From an uncultured Actinomycetes bacterium (lineage in GTDB: Bacteria; Actinomycetota; Actinomycetes; Nanopelagicales; Nanopelagicaceae): a stretch of 33,472 nucleotides of DNA. The translations under genes and the position numbers were made by a program. The notes beneath the pieces are model-generated. The model was not told the DNA's origin and did not search any database. It worked only from the letters and a program-made list of their open reading frames with translations. Each line of letters starts with the position of its first letter. Position 1 is the stretch's first letter. Location of the stretch: assembly GCA_903846075.1 (NCBI GenBank), contig CAIMZW010000059.1:1-33472 (forward strand). Reading direction: 5' to 3'. Of the stretch, positions 1-9,226 are shown in pieces.

Positions 1-2236
1 ATAAAATTCCCATGCCGACAGAAATCATTGCTGCGACGTGGGGTAAAACGATACGTAGTTGATATTCCTGTGCTCGTTCAACATCATCAACAACCCTTTT
101 CACCAATGACTTAATCAGATTGGCAACGGCCTTTTCCGGAGTGATTCCGGTGATGACTCCTTGACGGACCAAGTCCTCAGCGCTCTCCATGGCAAGGTAA
201 GGATTAATAGCTGCTGCGCCAAATCCAACGAGAAGTGCAACGTGGTGAACTTCGCGAACTTCACCTGTCTCAACAACTAATCCAACTTTGGTTCGAGTCT
301 TCTCCCTGATGAGATGGTGATGAACTGCGGAAGTCAAAAGCAAAGATGGAATTGGCGCGCTCTCAGAATCGCCGTCGCGATCGGAAAGTACGATGATTCG
401 CGCACCATCTTTAATGGCTTGTGAGACTTCACTGCGAATTTCCGCCAAACGCTCTTTCAGCGCTTCGCCGCCGCCAAGAACCGGGAATAGCCCGCGAACA
501 ATGTGAGCTGCAAAACCGGGATGATCGCCATCGGCGTTGACGTGAATGATTTTGGCAAGTTCATCATTATCAATGACCGGAAAATCCAACGAGATTTGAC
601 GACAGGAGGATGGTCCAGGATCGAGGAGATTGTGTTCGGGGCCGATGGTTCCACCCAAACTTGTAACTAATTCTTCCCGAATGGCATCCAGAGGTGGATT
701 GGTGACCTGAGCAAAAAGTTGGGTGAAGTAATCAAAGAGCAATCGAGGTTTAGCCGAGAGCGCTGCAATCGGGGTGTCGGTTCCCATAGAACCGAGAGGC
801 TCGGCGCCATTCTTGGCCATCGGAGTAACGATGATCCGAAGTTCTTCTTCGGTATAGCCAAATGCTCGTTGGCGGCGAATGACCGAGGAGTGCGGATAAA
901 CAATATGTTCGCGAGCAGGCAGGTCCGCCAATCGAACGATTCCGCTATGGAGCCATTCGCCATATGGCGCGGCATTGGCAAGTTCGTTCTTTATCTCTTC
1001 ATCTTCAATGATTCGACCTTGTTCAATATCAACGAGGAACATCTTGCCTGGTTGCAGTCGACCTTTACGGGCAATTTCTTCGGCTGGAAAATCAAGTACT
1101 CCTACCTCGCTGGCAAGAACAACTAAGCCAGATTTCGTCACCCAGAATCGAGATGGACGTAAACCGTTTCGATCGAGAACCGCGCCCACTTGGCGGCCAT
1201 CCGTAAATGTCACACACGCAGGACCATCCCACGGTTCCATCATCGAAGAATGGAATGCGTAAAAGTCGCGACGTGCCTGTGGCATCGTGGCATGGTTTTC
1301 CCACGCTTCGGGGATCATCATGAGAATTGAATGTGGCAACGACCGACCACCGAGATAGAGCAGTTCCAGGACTTCATCAAAAGAGGCGGTGTCGCTTCCT
1401 GAGTTATCCACGATAGGAAAGAGCCTAGAGAGATCTCCGGGAATGAGATCACTGGCAAGCAGAGCTTCGCGAGCGCGCATCCAATTTCGATTGCCCTTTA
1501 CGGTATTGATTTCGCCATTGTGGGCGATAAACCGATATGGATGAGCAAGCGGCCAAGAAGGAAAAGTATTTGTTGAAAAGCGGGAGTGAACCAAAGCCAG
1601 AGGTGAGATAACGCGAGCATCAGAAAGGTCAGGGAAAAATTCCTCGAGTTGACCGGTGGTGAGCATCCCTTTGTAAACAATGGTTCGAGAGGAGAGCGAT
1701 GAAAAATAAACTGGATAATCGTGTTCTATCCGCTTGCGGAAGCAAAAAGCCAAACGATCTAAGTCAAGATCGCTTTCACCATTTTTGCCTGCAATAAAAA
1801 TCTGCTCAAACTTGGGCATGACCGAAAGTGCGGTGGCTCCTAGTGAAATCGCATTGGTGGGAAGTTGGCGCCAGCCGAGGATGGTTAAGCCTTCTTCAGT
1901 CGCGATCGTATTCAGACGATCTTTATCAAGAAAAGTTGGGTCAAGGAAGCCAATTCCGGTTGCGTAGGAACTAGGTTCTGGGAGTTGGAAATTAAGAATT
2001 GCACGATAAAAGCCATCGGGAATACAGATCAAAATTCCGGCGCCATCGCCACTATCAGGTTCGGCACCTGATGCGCCACGGTGCTCCAAATTGCGTAACG
2101 CGGTGAGCGCCTGCGCGACAATCTCGTGATTTGGTTGCTTATTCAAGGTCGCAATCATGGCAACGCCGCAAGAGTCATGTTCCTGACGTGGGTCATAGAG
2201 ACCTTGAGCCGAGGGCACAGTGCTAAAAAGTGTCAC
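1..2236 (-). CDS. gltB: Glutamate synthase large (alpha) subunit, 3' part outside window
   Basis: GOGAT large subunit: takes the amide of glutamine and, with 2-oxoglutarate, yields two glutamates in cytoplasmic nitrogen assimilation. About 745 codons are visible without interruption; the family is about 1500 residues, so the FMN/Fe-S half lies left of position 1. The start is GTG at 2234-2236, preceded by AAGGAG five bases upstream. The reading [15 protein letters not shown] leads to [10 protein letters not shown], where Cys23 is the expected N-terminal nucleophile of the class II amidotransferase domain after propeptide removal. The stretch [19 protein letters not shown] is typical of this domain. 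The visible part therefore covers the amidotransferase and most of the central domain. It is separated by 112 nt and a strong palindrome from the upstream VIT gene, so it may have its own promoter. The small subunit gltD is not visible. Confidence 0.96.
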   Translation of the reverse strand, partial: MTLFSTVPSAQGLYDPRQEHDSCGVAMIATLNKQPNHEIVAQALTALRNLEHRGASGAEPDSGDGAGILICIPDGFYRAILNFQLPEPSSYATGIGFLDPTFLDKDRLNTIATEEGLTILGWRQLPTNAISLGATALSVMPKFEQIFIAGKNGESDLDLDRLAFCFRKRIEHDYPVYFSSLSSRTIVYKGMLTTGQLEEFFPDLSDARVISPLALVHSRFSTNTFPSWPLAHPYRFIAHNGEINTVKGNRNWMRAREALLASDLIPGDLSRLFPIVDNSGSDTASFDEVLELLYLGGRSLPHSILMMIPEAWENHATMPQARRDFYAFHSSMMEPWDGPACVTFTDGRQVGAVLDRNGLRPSRFWVTKSGLVVLASEVGVLDFPAEEIARKGRLQPGKMFLVDIEQGRIIEDEEIKNELANAAPYGEWLHSGIVRLADLPAREHIVYPHSSVIRRQRAFGYTEEELRIIVTPMAKNGAEPLGSMGTDTPIAALSAKPRLLFDYFTQLFAQVTNPPLDAIREELVTSLGGTIGPEHNLLDPGPSSCRQISLDFPVIDNDELAKIIHVNADGDHPGFAAHIVRGLFPVLGGGEALKERLAEIRSEVSQAIKDGARIIVLSDRDGDSESAPIPSLLLTSAVHHHLIREKTRTKVGLVVETGEVREVHHVALLVGFGAAAINPYLAMESAEDLVRQGVITGITPEKAVANLIKSLVKRVVDDVERAQEYQLRIVLPHVAAMISVGMGIL

Positions 2237-2301
2237 GATCGCTCCTTACGAACGGTCGGGACGACGATGGCCCAACTGGCTTGATTGCATATAAACAATC
2301 C

Positions 2302-2325
2302 TTCGCGAGAATGAATTCTCACGAA
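2302..2325. terminator. 24-bp palindrome between VIT gene and gltB: terminator or operator
   Basis: On the minus strand TTCGTGAGAAT and ATTCTCGCGAA are separated by two bases. All eleven positions pair, with a single G-T wobble. The minus-strand sequence that follows is GGATTGTTTATATG, moderately T-rich but not a clean U-tract. It lies just after the VIT stop codon and about 65 bases before the gltB start. It could be an imperfect intrinsic terminator for the lgt/VIT transcript or a dyad operator for gltB. The remaining bases of the 2237-2348 gap show only the gltB Shine-Dalgarno. Confidence 0.5.
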
Positions 2326-2348
2326 AGACAAGAGCGAAATCGTAGCAA

Positions 2349-3056
2349 CTAGATACCCGAGAGATGAACCAACGAACCTATCCCGGCGGTGATTGCCATA
2401 CCCAGCGAACCACCAATCAAAATTCGAAGGGTGGTCTTCAGTGGCGATGAACCTGCCAGCCTCGAGGAGATCAATCCGGTACCCGTCAACCCTACGAGCG
2501 TAAAGACGACGATACTGGCAACTTTGGTACCTAAGCTCGGGGCCAAAGCGCCGAGAAAGGGAACGAGCCCGCCAACTGTGTAGCTAATTGCAGAGGCAAC
2601 CGATGCCTGTACTGGACGGGCCTTGGTGTGCTCAAATTGACCCAGTTCATCCCGTAAGTGAGCTTCTAGCGCATCCCGTTCATGCATTTTCAGAGCCACA
2701 GTTCGAGCAAGTTCAGGTTCCAGACCCCTATTAACATAGATCTGGGTTAGCTCTTCCAACTCCCCTTCAGGATCCATCTCCAAATGTTGAATTTCTAAGG
2801 CGCGATCCGAATTTTCAATATCTGTCTGGGATCGAACAGAGATGTACTCCCCGACTGCCATCGACATCGCTCCAGCGGCTATTCCAGCGGCACCTGCAGT
2901 AACCAGGAAACTTCCACCTTTTGCGGCTGAGACACCAATCATCAAGCTGGCAGTTGCAACTAAGCCATCATTAGCTCCCAGTACGGCAGCGCGCAACCAA
3001 CCTGCTTTGTGAACCTTATGGTGAATATTGCGACGATACACATCTTCCAGAGCCAT
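2349..3056 (-). CDS. VIT1/CCC1 family transporter (predicted Fe/Mn transport)
   Basis: 235-residue integral membrane protein of the VIT1/CCC1 family, which exports or sequesters Fe2+ or Mn2+. The N-terminal block GWLRAAVLGANDGLVATAS, with the Asp in the first membrane helix, and MSMAVGEYISVRSQTD are family hallmarks. A charged, Glu-rich cytoplasmic loop (about residues 80-140, metal-binding in characterised members) separates two N-terminal helices from about three C-terminal ones. There is no ferritin-like domain. The ATG at 3054-3056 lies nine bases after the lgt stop. There is no Shine-Dalgarno; instead TAGAAT sits exactly six bases before the ATG, fitting leaderless transcription. Substrate and transport direction cannot be read from the sequence. 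Confidence 0.9.
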   Translation of the reverse strand: MALEDVYRRNIHHKVHKAGWLRAAVLGANDGLVATASLMIGVSAAKGGSFLVTAGAAGIAAGAMSMAVGEYISVRSQTDIENSDRALEIQHLEMDPEGELEELTQIYVNRGLEPELARTVALKMHERDALEAHLRDELGQFEHTKARPVQASVASAISYTVGGLVPFLGALAPSLGTKVASIVVFTLVGLTGTGLISSRLAGSSPLKTTLRILIGGSLGMAITAGIGSLVHLSGI

Positions 3057-3062
3057 GCTCGG

Positions 3063-3068
3063 ATTCTA
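3063..3068 (-). promoter_or_regulatory. Putative -10 box of leaderless promoter for VIT gene
   Basis: On the minus strand TAGAAT overlaps the TAG stop of lgt and is followed by CCGAGC and then the ATG of the VIT gene. A TANNNT box six bases before the start codon puts the predicted transcript start at the A of ATG. No convincing -35 hexamer was found. The hisD start has the same arrangement. Confidence 0.5.
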
Positions 3069-3902
3069 GCCGTTCGTAGGTGGCCCTTTCTTCGGCAAAG
3101 GTCTCACCATTCGGAGAATAAGTGTTCCCCCTGATGCCAAAATCCCAAGCAACGCCACCCAAATATTTAACCGCAGACCCCAAATATGGTGTGCCTGGTC
3201 GATGCGAAGGGCTTCGATCCAAATTCGACCAAGGCAGTACATGAAAATGTAGGAAATGAAAATTAACCCGGGATAACTTCGCTCTCGACTTTTAAAAAAT
3301 GGCAGATAGATCAAGGCAAGGCCGGCCGCCAACGTCCAGAGCGATTCATAGAGAAAAGTTGGGTGGTACGTCGCAAAATTTTCATAACCCAGCGGTCTCA
3401 AATTTGCTGGAATTTTCAGCGCCCATGGCAAAGTGCTCGGTGAACCGAAAAGTTCGCCATTAAACCAATTACCCCATCTGCCGATGGCTTGGGCAAAAAG
3501 AATTCCTGGGGCTAAGGAATCGGCAAAAAGTGCAAAAGATGACTGTGGGGCTACTTTACGAAAACGAATAAAAGCCACAAGTGATCCGAGGGCAATTGCG
3601 CCCCAGATTCCCATGCCACCTTGCCATATTTTTAGCGCATCTAGAGGTTTTCCGTTTTTACCAAAATAATTATCTGGCGAAGTTATGACGTGATAAAGCC
3701 TTCCACCAATAACACCGGCAGGCACCGCCCAGAGGGCAACATCGAAAATTGTTTCTGGATCTCCCCCGCGTTCGCGATATCGAACTCTTCCGACTGATAT
3801 TGCGACCACGATTCCTAGCAAAATCACTAAGGCATAGAGGTGAATCGTGAAAGGGCCTATCCCGACTGCCGAGAAGTTCGGAGTCGGGATGAAGGTTTTC
3901 AT
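3066..3902 (-). CDS. lgt: Prolipoprotein diacylglyceryl transferase
   Basis: Lgt transfers diacylglyceryl from phosphatidylglycerol to the lipobox cysteine of prolipoproteins in the cytoplasmic membrane, the first step of lipoprotein maturation. The 278-residue protein has several hydrophobic helices, GGRLYHVI near residue 67, GGMGIWGAI near 95-103, and the signature GRWGNWFNGELFG at 141-153 containing the essential Arg142. A C-terminal CLGRIWIEALRID supplies the second conserved Arg region. E. coli has a His in the GGMGIW block; Trp there is, as far as I recall, usual in actinobacteria. It starts at ATG 3900-3902 directly after tandem TAG TAG stops of the upstream gene, so the two are co-transcribed. 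The partner lspA is elsewhere in this window. Confidence 0.96.
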   Translation of the reverse strand: MKTFIPTPNFSAVGIGPFTIHLYALVILLGIVVAISVGRVRYRERGGDPETIFDVALWAVPAGVIGGRLYHVITSPDNYFGKNGKPLDALKIWQGGMGIWGAIALGSLVAFIRFRKVAPQSSFALFADSLAPGILFAQAIGRWGNWFNGELFGSPSTLPWALKIPANLRPLGYENFATYHPTFLYESLWTLAAGLALIYLPFFKSRERSYPGLIFISYIFMYCLGRIWIEALRIDQAHHIWGLRLNIWVALLGILASGGTLILRMVRPLPKKGPPTNG

Positions 3903-3905
3903 CTA

Positions 3906-4586
3906 CTACTTAACGCCACCTGCCGCGAGGGCAGCTTTGAAGGCAGCGGCATCCATGTACTGCGTATTTCGATTCAATTCTTTGCCATTAACAAAAACGG
4001 TTGGAGTGGCAGTGACATTGTGCTTGGAGGCATCGGTCTCGATGTTCTTCGTCCAATTGACATACTTGCCGCTGTTCACACAGTCGGCATAACTCTTGCT
4101 GGTAATTCCAGCGCCTGCGCCCATAAGGATGAGTGTTGGATTAGTCCAGGTTCCCGAGTTTTCAGTCGCCGCTTGATTTTGATAGAGCACAGAGTGCATC
4201 TCTAAGAATTTTCCTTGGTCGGCAGCACAAGCACCGGCGGCGGCGGCCAACACTGACTCAGGTCCAATAAAGGACATCGTGTGGAAGACAACCTTGGCTT
4301 TTCCTTCGCGGACAACCGAGTTCAAATAAGAATTGTTGATTGCTTCAAAGCGCTGGCAGATCGGGCATTGGAAATCTTCCCAAATGTCGATTACAGGTTT
4401 CTTCGCAGCATTAAAAACAATGCCATAACCATCTGCTTTAGAAACTGACGAAGGAATATTCACCTTAGCGGCAGAGATTTTTGTCGTAATGGAGAAGACG
4501 ACCCCAACGAGAACTACGAAAACCACCATGCCAATAACTAAGGCTTTGGTTCCTTTTTCGCCGCCATTCTTTTTCAGTGTCGCCAT
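3906..4586 (-). CDS. Membrane-anchored DsbA-like thioredoxin-fold oxidoreductase
   Basis: Predicted extracytoplasmic thiol-disulfide oxidoreductase. I chose the ATG at 4584-4586 because AGAGGAG lies eight bases upstream; a longer reading frame to 4658 has no such signal. The 226-residue product has a short basic N-terminus, one membrane anchor (about residues 14-34), then a DsbA-type thioredoxin fold. The active site is CPIC (Cys74, Cys77) in DFQCPICQRF, and the cis-Pro is in TPT (Pro195). Two further cysteines, Cys120 and Cys169, lie in the helical insertion and could form a structural disulfide. It may catalyse oxidative folding of secreted proteins, as actinobacterial MdbA-type enzymes do, but oxidase versus isomerase cannot be told. 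It abuts lgt three bases downstream. The 94-nt gap to trpA is AT-rich and could hold a promoter, but none is clear. Confidence 0.88.
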   Translation of the reverse strand: MATLKKNGGEKGTKALVIGMVVFVVLVGVVFSITTKISAAKVNIPSSVSKADGYGIVFNAAKKPVIDIWEDFQCPICQRFEAINNSYLNSVVREGKAKVVFHTMSFIGPESVLAAAAGACAADQGKFLEMHSVLYQNQAATENSGTWTNPTLILMGAGAGITSKSYADCVNSGKYVNWTKNIETDASKHNVTATPTVFVNGKELNRNTQYMDAAAFKAALAAGGVK

Positions 4587-4680
4587 GGTGCTTCTCCTCT
4601 TTACTCCGAGATATGAAATTCGCGTTCGATAAATAGTAGTAACAAATACAGAGCCCAAACTTACCGTGAACTGTGACCGA

Positions 4681-5487
4681 TTAAGCCTGCTTTCGCCGAA
4701 CTCCCAGCGCTAACTCAGCCGCCAGGGCTCTCACCTCAACTAATGATGTCGCAAAATCTGCCGATTCGAGGACCAATCGAATAAATGCCGAACCTACAAT
4801 GACCCCATCTGCATATTCGGCGACCTCTGCTGCCTGGTTTTGTGTCGATACTCCAAGACCAACCGAGACCGGCGTGCCCGTAGTGGCTCGCACCTTGGCC
4901 ACAAGATCCTTGGCTCCGCTGGAGACTGAGGTTCTAGTACCTGTCACTCCCATCAGGCTTGCGGCATAAACAAAACCGGAGCATTGGGAGGTAACTTTCG
5001 GTAGGCGATCTTCACTCGTGCTTGGCGCCACAACATAAATGCGATTTATTCCATTCTCAGCGCAAGCTTGCTCCCATTCCGTGGACTCTTCAATGGTTAG
5101 GTCCGGCGTAATAACGCCAGAACCACCATTGCGCGCCAATTCTGTTGCGAACTTCGCCACCCCATATCTTTCAATGGGATTCCAATAAGTCATAACAACC
5201 GCAGGAACGCCAAGACTTGTGGCATAGGCCAAGGTCTGGAATACATCTGCCGCACCCGTTCCAGCTTTTAATGAAATATCGGCTGCCGCTTGAATAATGG
5301 GGCCATCCATTACTGGATCGCTATAAGGAAAGCCGATCTCGATGGCATCTACGCCACCATCAACCATTGCTTTGATAACTTCAAAACACTTTTCTTTGCT
5401 GGGAAAACCAGATGGGATATAACCAATCAATGCGGCGCGGTCTTGACTCTTCAGAGCCTCGAAAAGATTTTCGAGGGCCGTGCTCAT
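4681..5487 (-). CDS. trpA: Tryptophan synthase alpha subunit
   Basis: Cleaves indole-3-glycerol phosphate to indole and glyceraldehyde 3-phosphate; the indole is channelled to TrpB. The 268-residue TIM barrel carries both catalytic acids: Glu50 in [11 protein letters not shown] and Asp61 in PVMDGP, equivalent to Glu49 and Asp60 of the Salmonella enzyme. The mobile loop reads [14 protein letters not shown]. Its ATG overlaps the trpB stop as ATGA, so translation is coupled, which suits a stoichiometric alpha-beta complex. It is the last biosynthetic gene of the his-trp operon. No hairpin plus T-run terminator follows it. Confidence 0.97.
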   Translation of the reverse strand: MSTALENLFEALKSQDRAALIGYIPSGFPSKEKCFEVIKAMVDGGVDAIEIGFPYSDPVMDGPIIQAAADISLKAGTGAADVFQTLAYATSLGVPAVVMTYWNPIERYGVAKFATELARNGGSGVITPDLTIEESTEWEQACAENGINRIYVVAPSTSEDRLPKVTSQCSGFVYAASLMGVTGTRTSVSSGAKDLVAKVRATTGTPVSVGLGVSTQNQAAEVAEYADGVIVGSAFIRLVLESADFATSLVEVRALAAELALGVRRKQA

Positions 5488-6701
5488 AGTTCAATTCCAA
5501 AATATTCGGCTGCCGTTTGAACGTCCTTGTCGCCTCTACCTGAAAGGTTTACCAGGATTACTGAATCTTTCTTGCCTGACTGGGCTAACTCATTTCCCAC
5601 TTGAATCGCTCCGGCCAATGCATGAGCAGTTTCGATTGCGGGAATTATCCCTTCAGTTCGACACATGATGGCGAATGCAGCCATCGCCTGATCATCGGTG
5701 ATCGCACGATATTCGGCTCGGCCAATGTCATGAAGATAAGCATGCTCAGGACCGACGCCGGGGTAGTCCAATCCAGCTGAGATGGAATGAGATTCGATCG
5801 TTTGTCCATTTGCATCTTGTAAAACATAAGAGCGGGTTCCGTGGAGAACTCCTTTGGTGCCTCCTGTGATGGTGGCAGCATGAAGTCCGGTTTCTACTCC
5901 CCGACCGCCAGCTTCCAGACCGATCAACCTGACATCAGCATCATCTATGAACGGGTGGAAAATTCCGATCGCATTTGACCCGCCGCCAACACAAGCCATA
6001 ACAACATCAGGCAAGTTTCCCGTTAATTCCAAAACTTGGGCTCTGGCTTCGACGCCAATAATGCGATGGAAATCACGGACCATCGTAGGAAACGGGTGTG
6101 GACCAGCGACAGTGCCTAAGAGGTAATGCGTGGTTTCTACATTGGTGACCCAATCTCGCATTGCCTCATTGATGGCATCTTTAAGAGTTTTCGAGCCTTG
6201 AGTCACGGGGATCACTTCGGCGCCCAGTAACTTCATTCGTGCGACATTAAGTGATTGTCGTTTTGTGTCCTCTTCGCCCATATAAACAACACATTCCAGC
6301 CCCATAAGCGCAGCCGCGGTCGCTGAAGCGACCCCATGTTGTCCTGCCCCGGTCTCTGCAATGATGCGTTTTTTGCCCATCCTCTTGGTCAGTAAGGCTT
6401 GTCCAAGGACATTGTTGATCTTGTGACTACCTGTGTGATTAAGGTCTTCTCGCTTTAGGAGAATCTGCACCCCGCCAGCGTGCTCAGCAAATCTCGCAGC
6501 CTCGGTAACGATGCTCGGTCTGCCGGTGTAGCTTCGGTGAAGTTCCATAAGTTGGGCCTGAAATGCCGGATCGTGTTGAGCCGACAGGTGGGCAGCTTCA
6601 AGTTCATCCAGCGCAGAAATTAGCGCTTCGGGAACAAAGCGACCACCAAAGGGGCCAAAGTGTCCCAAAATCTGTTCTGCTTGCGGCGTACTAATACTCA
6701 T
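5484..6701 (-). CDS. trpB: Tryptophan synthase beta subunit
   Basis: PLP enzyme condensing indole with L-serine to L-tryptophan. The length of 405 residues is normal for TrpB1. Lys94 in [13 protein letters not shown] is the PLP Schiff-base lysine, and [10 protein letters not shown] binds the cofactor phosphate. The N-terminal [13 protein letters not shown] region is typical of the alpha-dependent form. The start ATG has TTGGAGGATC directly upstream, one of the few strong Shine-Dalgarno sites in this operon. The 76-nt gap from trpC (6702-6777) contains only a weak CCCC/GGGG hairpin and a possible 8-codon frame without Trp codons, so I see no attenuator there. Confidence 0.97.
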   Translation of the reverse strand: MSISTPQAEQILGHFGPFGGRFVPEALISALDELEAAHLSAQHDPAFQAQLMELHRSYTGRPSIVTEAARFAEHAGGVQILLKREDLNHTGSHKINNVLGQALLTKRMGKKRIIAETGAGQHGVASATAAALMGLECVVYMGEEDTKRQSLNVARMKLLGAEVIPVTQGSKTLKDAINEAMRDWVTNVETTHYLLGTVAGPHPFPTMVRDFHRIIGVEARAQVLELTGNLPDVVMACVGGGSNAIGIFHPFIDDADVRLIGLEAGGRGVETGLHAATITGGTKGVLHGTRSYVLQDANGQTIESHSISAGLDYPGVGPEHAYLHDIGRAEYRAITDDQAMAAFAIMCRTEGIIPAIETAHALAGAIQVGNELAQSGKKDSVILVNLSGRGDKDVQTAAEYFGIEL

Positions 6702-6777
6702 GATCCTCCAAGAAATGTTCCCCTTAGTTTATGGGGTGCGTGACAACTCCGACATTTAGAAAATTTTGAGGGCGCGC

Positions 6778-7551
6778 TTACCTGCCCATTAACCGCAAGA
6801 TTCCCTCCTGCGCGTTTCCTGAAGTCACCAGAGATTCACCGACCAAAATGGCATCGCCACCGAGTTTTTCAATCTCGAGCACCTGCTCCCTAGTCGAAAT
6901 TCCAGACTCTGCCACTCGAAGAATCGATGGCGGAATGAGCGGCAGGAGCCTAGAGAATGCGTTGGGATCGACGGCGAGAGTTTTAAGATTTCGGGAATTA
7001 ACTCCAATAATTCTTGGCGAGATTGAGAGCGCCCGCTCAATCTCAGCTTCATCGTGAACTTCTACCAGGACATTCATTCCGAGTTCCGTGGCCAATTGGT
7101 AGAAATCGCGAAGTTGTGAATCAACCAGACCTGCAACAATCAAAAGGAGTAGATCCGCTCCGAGGACCCGAGTTTCGATGACTTGATACTCGGTGACAAT
7201 AAAATCTTTTCGAAGCAACGGGATCTGTGCTGATTTTCGAACTGCCTCAAAGTCAGCAATTGAACCCTTAAATCTTCGCGCTTCGGTGAGAACACTAATT
7301 ACTTGAACCCCACCGGACTCGTACTCTTTTGCCAAAACAACAGGATCTGCAATCTCAGCAAGGGATCCTTTACTTGGGGAGGCACGTTTCACTTCGGCGA
7401 TAAGGGAAAGTTGATCTCGACCCAGGGCGCTGTAGGCATCTCGTACTGGTACCGCCTCGGACAACTTTTCCCGAAGTGAACTAATGGGGATTTGGCGAGA
7501 TTCAACATCTTCCAAAACACCTTCGATTATTGATTCTAGGACCGACTTCAT
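6778..7551 (-). CDS. trpC: Indole-3-glycerol phosphate synthase
   Basis: Closes the indole ring from carboxyphenylamino-deoxyribulose phosphate. The 257-residue barrel has the full catalytic set: Glu53 and Lys55 in IAEVKRASPSKG, Lys115 in LLRKDF, Glu164 in LVEVHDE, Asn185 in GVNSRNL and Glu215 in VAESGIS. This numbering tracks the Sulfolobus enzyme closely. It is a stand-alone TrpC with no TrpF fusion; the TrpF step is expected from PriA upstream in the same operon. Its ATG overlaps the stop of the small membrane-protein gene by four bases (ATGA), so it is translationally coupled to it. Confidence 0.97.
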   Translation of the reverse strand: MKSVLESIIEGVLEDVESRQIPISSLREKLSEAVPVRDAYSALGRDQLSLIAEVKRASPSKGSLAEIADPVVLAKEYESGGVQVISVLTEARRFKGSIADFEAVRKSAQIPLLRKDFIVTEYQVIETRVLGADLLLLIVAGLVDSQLRDFYQLATELGMNVLVEVHDEAEIERALSISPRIIGVNSRNLKTLAVDPNAFSRLLPLIPPSILRVAESGISTREQVLEIEKLGGDAILVGESLVTSGNAQEGILRLMGR

Positions 7552-7742
7552 AATGTGGGATCTTCACCTTCGTTGAGCACCGACCAAGCTGAACGATGAT
7601 GCCGGTCGTATTTATGAGATTTCGAGTTTTTCTTGGTTTCTGAATTTCGCTTGAGCGAACGAAAACCTCGACTGATGAAAAAGACTAAAAAAAGTACAAC
7701 AAAGATAGAAATGACAAGTGCCAGCATCTCAGAGGAGTTCAT
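7548..7742 (-). CDS. Small single-pass membrane protein in the trp operon, unknown function
   Basis: 64-residue protein that I do not recognise as a named family. It has one hydrophobic helix (about residues 7-25), then the basic stretch RGFRSLKRNSETKK and a His-rich end with YDRHHRSAWSVLNEG and an acidic tail. The charge pattern suggests the tail is cytoplasmic. It overlaps trpE upstream and trpC downstream by four bases each (ATGA at both ends), which strongly supports real translation. Many actinobacteria keep a Trp-associated membrane protein (TIGR02234, about 200 residues, several helices) or a small HGxxPAAW protein at this place. This gene is far shorter than the first, and only HRSAW loosely resembles the second. 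Its conserved position hints at a role in tryptophan metabolism, but no activity can be assigned. Confidence 0.8.
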   Translation of the reverse strand: MNSSEMLALVISIFVVLFLVFFISRGFRSLKRNSETKKNSKSHKYDRHHRSAWSVLNEGEDPTL

Positions 7743-9226
7743 AACGTTTTCAATTGGTTAGCCTGAGCAATGGCGCCAAGAACCGCGGCTGCCTTATTCA
7801 GGCATTCTTGATTCTCGGTCTCTGGAACACTATCGGCGACTATGCCGGCGCCAGCTTGAACTTGAGCAATGCCATCTTTTATTACTGCGGTACGGATAGC
7901 AATGCACGTATCGATATTTCCAGCAAAGTCGATGTACCCGATGGTGCCACCATAAATACCGCGTCTCGTAGGCTCTTTATCCTCAATGATTTGCATTGCG
8001 CGTGGCTTGGGTGCGCCCGAGAGAGTACCTGCTGGAAAAACCGAAAAAAGTGCGTCGATTGGAGAGCGCTCTTGCGCAAGTTGGCTAGTTACCGTCGAAA
8101 CGATATGCATAACATGCGAATAACGTTCAATATGCATGAATTCAACGACTTCAACAGATCCGGATGCGCTGACACGACCCAAGTCATTTCGTCCGAGATC
8201 GACCAACATTAGGTGCTCGGCTCGCTCCTTGGGATCGGCCAGTAACTCTTCACCGTTTCGTTGGTCAATTTCTGGATCATCTGATCGTGGTCTAGTTCCA
8301 GCGATGGGGTGAATCATTATTTCCTTGCCATTGACCTTGACCAAAGCTTCAGGACTTGACCCAACGATCTCCAAACCACCAGAAAATCGAAGTAAATACA
8401 TATACGGGCTTGGATTATTAAGGCGCAACATTCGATAAACATCCAACGCATCTGCCATGCATTCCATCGTGAATCGCTGCGAGAGCACAACTTGGAAGGC
8501 CTCTCCAGATCGAATCTCTTCCTTTATCTCCTCGACGCGAAGTTCATAATCCTGCGAAGTCATATTTCGAGAAAAGGCGGGTTCAATTTTTTCCTGAAGT
8601 TCCGAGACCTTAGCAATGTTAGGTTCTGTCAACATTTTTTGCATGACATCTAGTCGGGTCTGGCAGGAATTAAAAGCTTCGTCAATTCGATCGCTGCTGC
8701 CATCCCAATTAATGGCATTGGAAATCAAAGTTATGGTTCCATCAAAGTGGTCAAAGACGGCTAAATCCGAAGTCAGCATAAAAGCCAATTCGGGTAGTGC
8801 CACATCCGAAATAGCCTGAGGCGTTATTTTTTCCAGTCGTCGAACAACCTCGTAGCCCAGATAGCCAACTAAGCCACCAGTGAGCGGGGGCAAATCATCA
8901 ATCTTTGGCGAGCGCAAATGTGACGAAGAAATTCGAAGTGCTTCAAGAGGATCGATCCCTTCGGGCGCACCAGCCGGTCGAACGCCTTCCCAACGCGCTT
9001 GCCCTTGTACTTCGGTGAGCGTGGCCTCACTGTTGACGCCAATGAAGGAATAGCGCGACCAGACCCCGCCATGTTCAGCCGATTCGAGAAGAAAAGTTCC
9101 GGAGCGTTCGCCACAAAGTTTGCGGTAAAGAGTTAGCGGCGTCTCGCTATCGGCGAGAAATTTGCGCCAAACCGGAATCACATTGAAATCGCGCGCGTAT
9201 TCCCTAAATTGATTGAGATCCATCAT
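7739..9226 (-). CDS. trpE: Anthranilate synthase component I
   Basis: Converts chorismate to anthranilate, the committed step to tryptophan. The 495 residues show the N-terminal LLES motif ([19 protein letters not shown]), which in this family binds feedback tryptophan, so allosteric inhibition is expected. The chorismate domain has [54 protein letters not shown] and [15 protein letters not shown]. There are two ATGs in tandem (9224-9226 and 9221-9223); the first overlaps the hisI stop as ATGA, and I use it. The glutaminase subunit TrpG and TrpD are not in the window, so they must be encoded elsewhere. The gene is placed directly after hisI with no promoter, joining the two pathways. Confidence 0.97.
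   Translation of the reverse strand: MMDLNQFREYARDFNVIPVWRKFLADSETPLTLYRKLCGERSGTFLLESAEHGGVWSRYSFIGVNSEATLTEVQGQARWEGVRPAGAPEGIDPLEALRISSSHLRSPKIDDLPPLTGGLVGYLGYEVVRRLEKITPQAISDVALPELAFMLTSDLAVFDHFDGTITLISNAINWDGSSDRIDEAFNSCQTRLDVMQKMLTEPNIAKVSELQEKIEPAFSRNMTSQDYELRVEEIKEEIRSGEAFQVVLSQRFTMECMADALDVYRMLRLNNPSPYMYLLRFSGGLEIVGSSPEALVKVNGKEIMIHPIAGTRPRSDDPEIDQRNGEELLADPKERAEHLMLVDLGRNDLGRVSASGSVEVVEFMHIERYSHVMHIVSTVTSQLAQERSPIDALFSVFPAGTLSGAPKPRAMQIIEDKEPTRRGIYGGTIGYIDFAGNIDTCIAIRTAVIKDGIAQVQAGAGIVADSVPETENQECLNKAAAVLGAIAQANQLKTL

Noticed and set aside
719-1126. 135-codon plus-strand frame opposite gltB
   Set aside because: The minus frame is continuous gltB with recognisable glutamate synthase sequence on both sides; the plus frame has no family resemblance.
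4587-4658. 24-codon upstream extension of the DsbA-like gene
   Set aside because: The extension carries no signal or membrane feature and its start lacks a Shine-Dalgarno, while AGAGGAG precedes the ATG at 4586.
6702-6777. Possible trp attenuator before trpB
   Set aside because: There is only a four-pair hairpin and an 8-codon frame without Trp codons; no terminator-like T-run.
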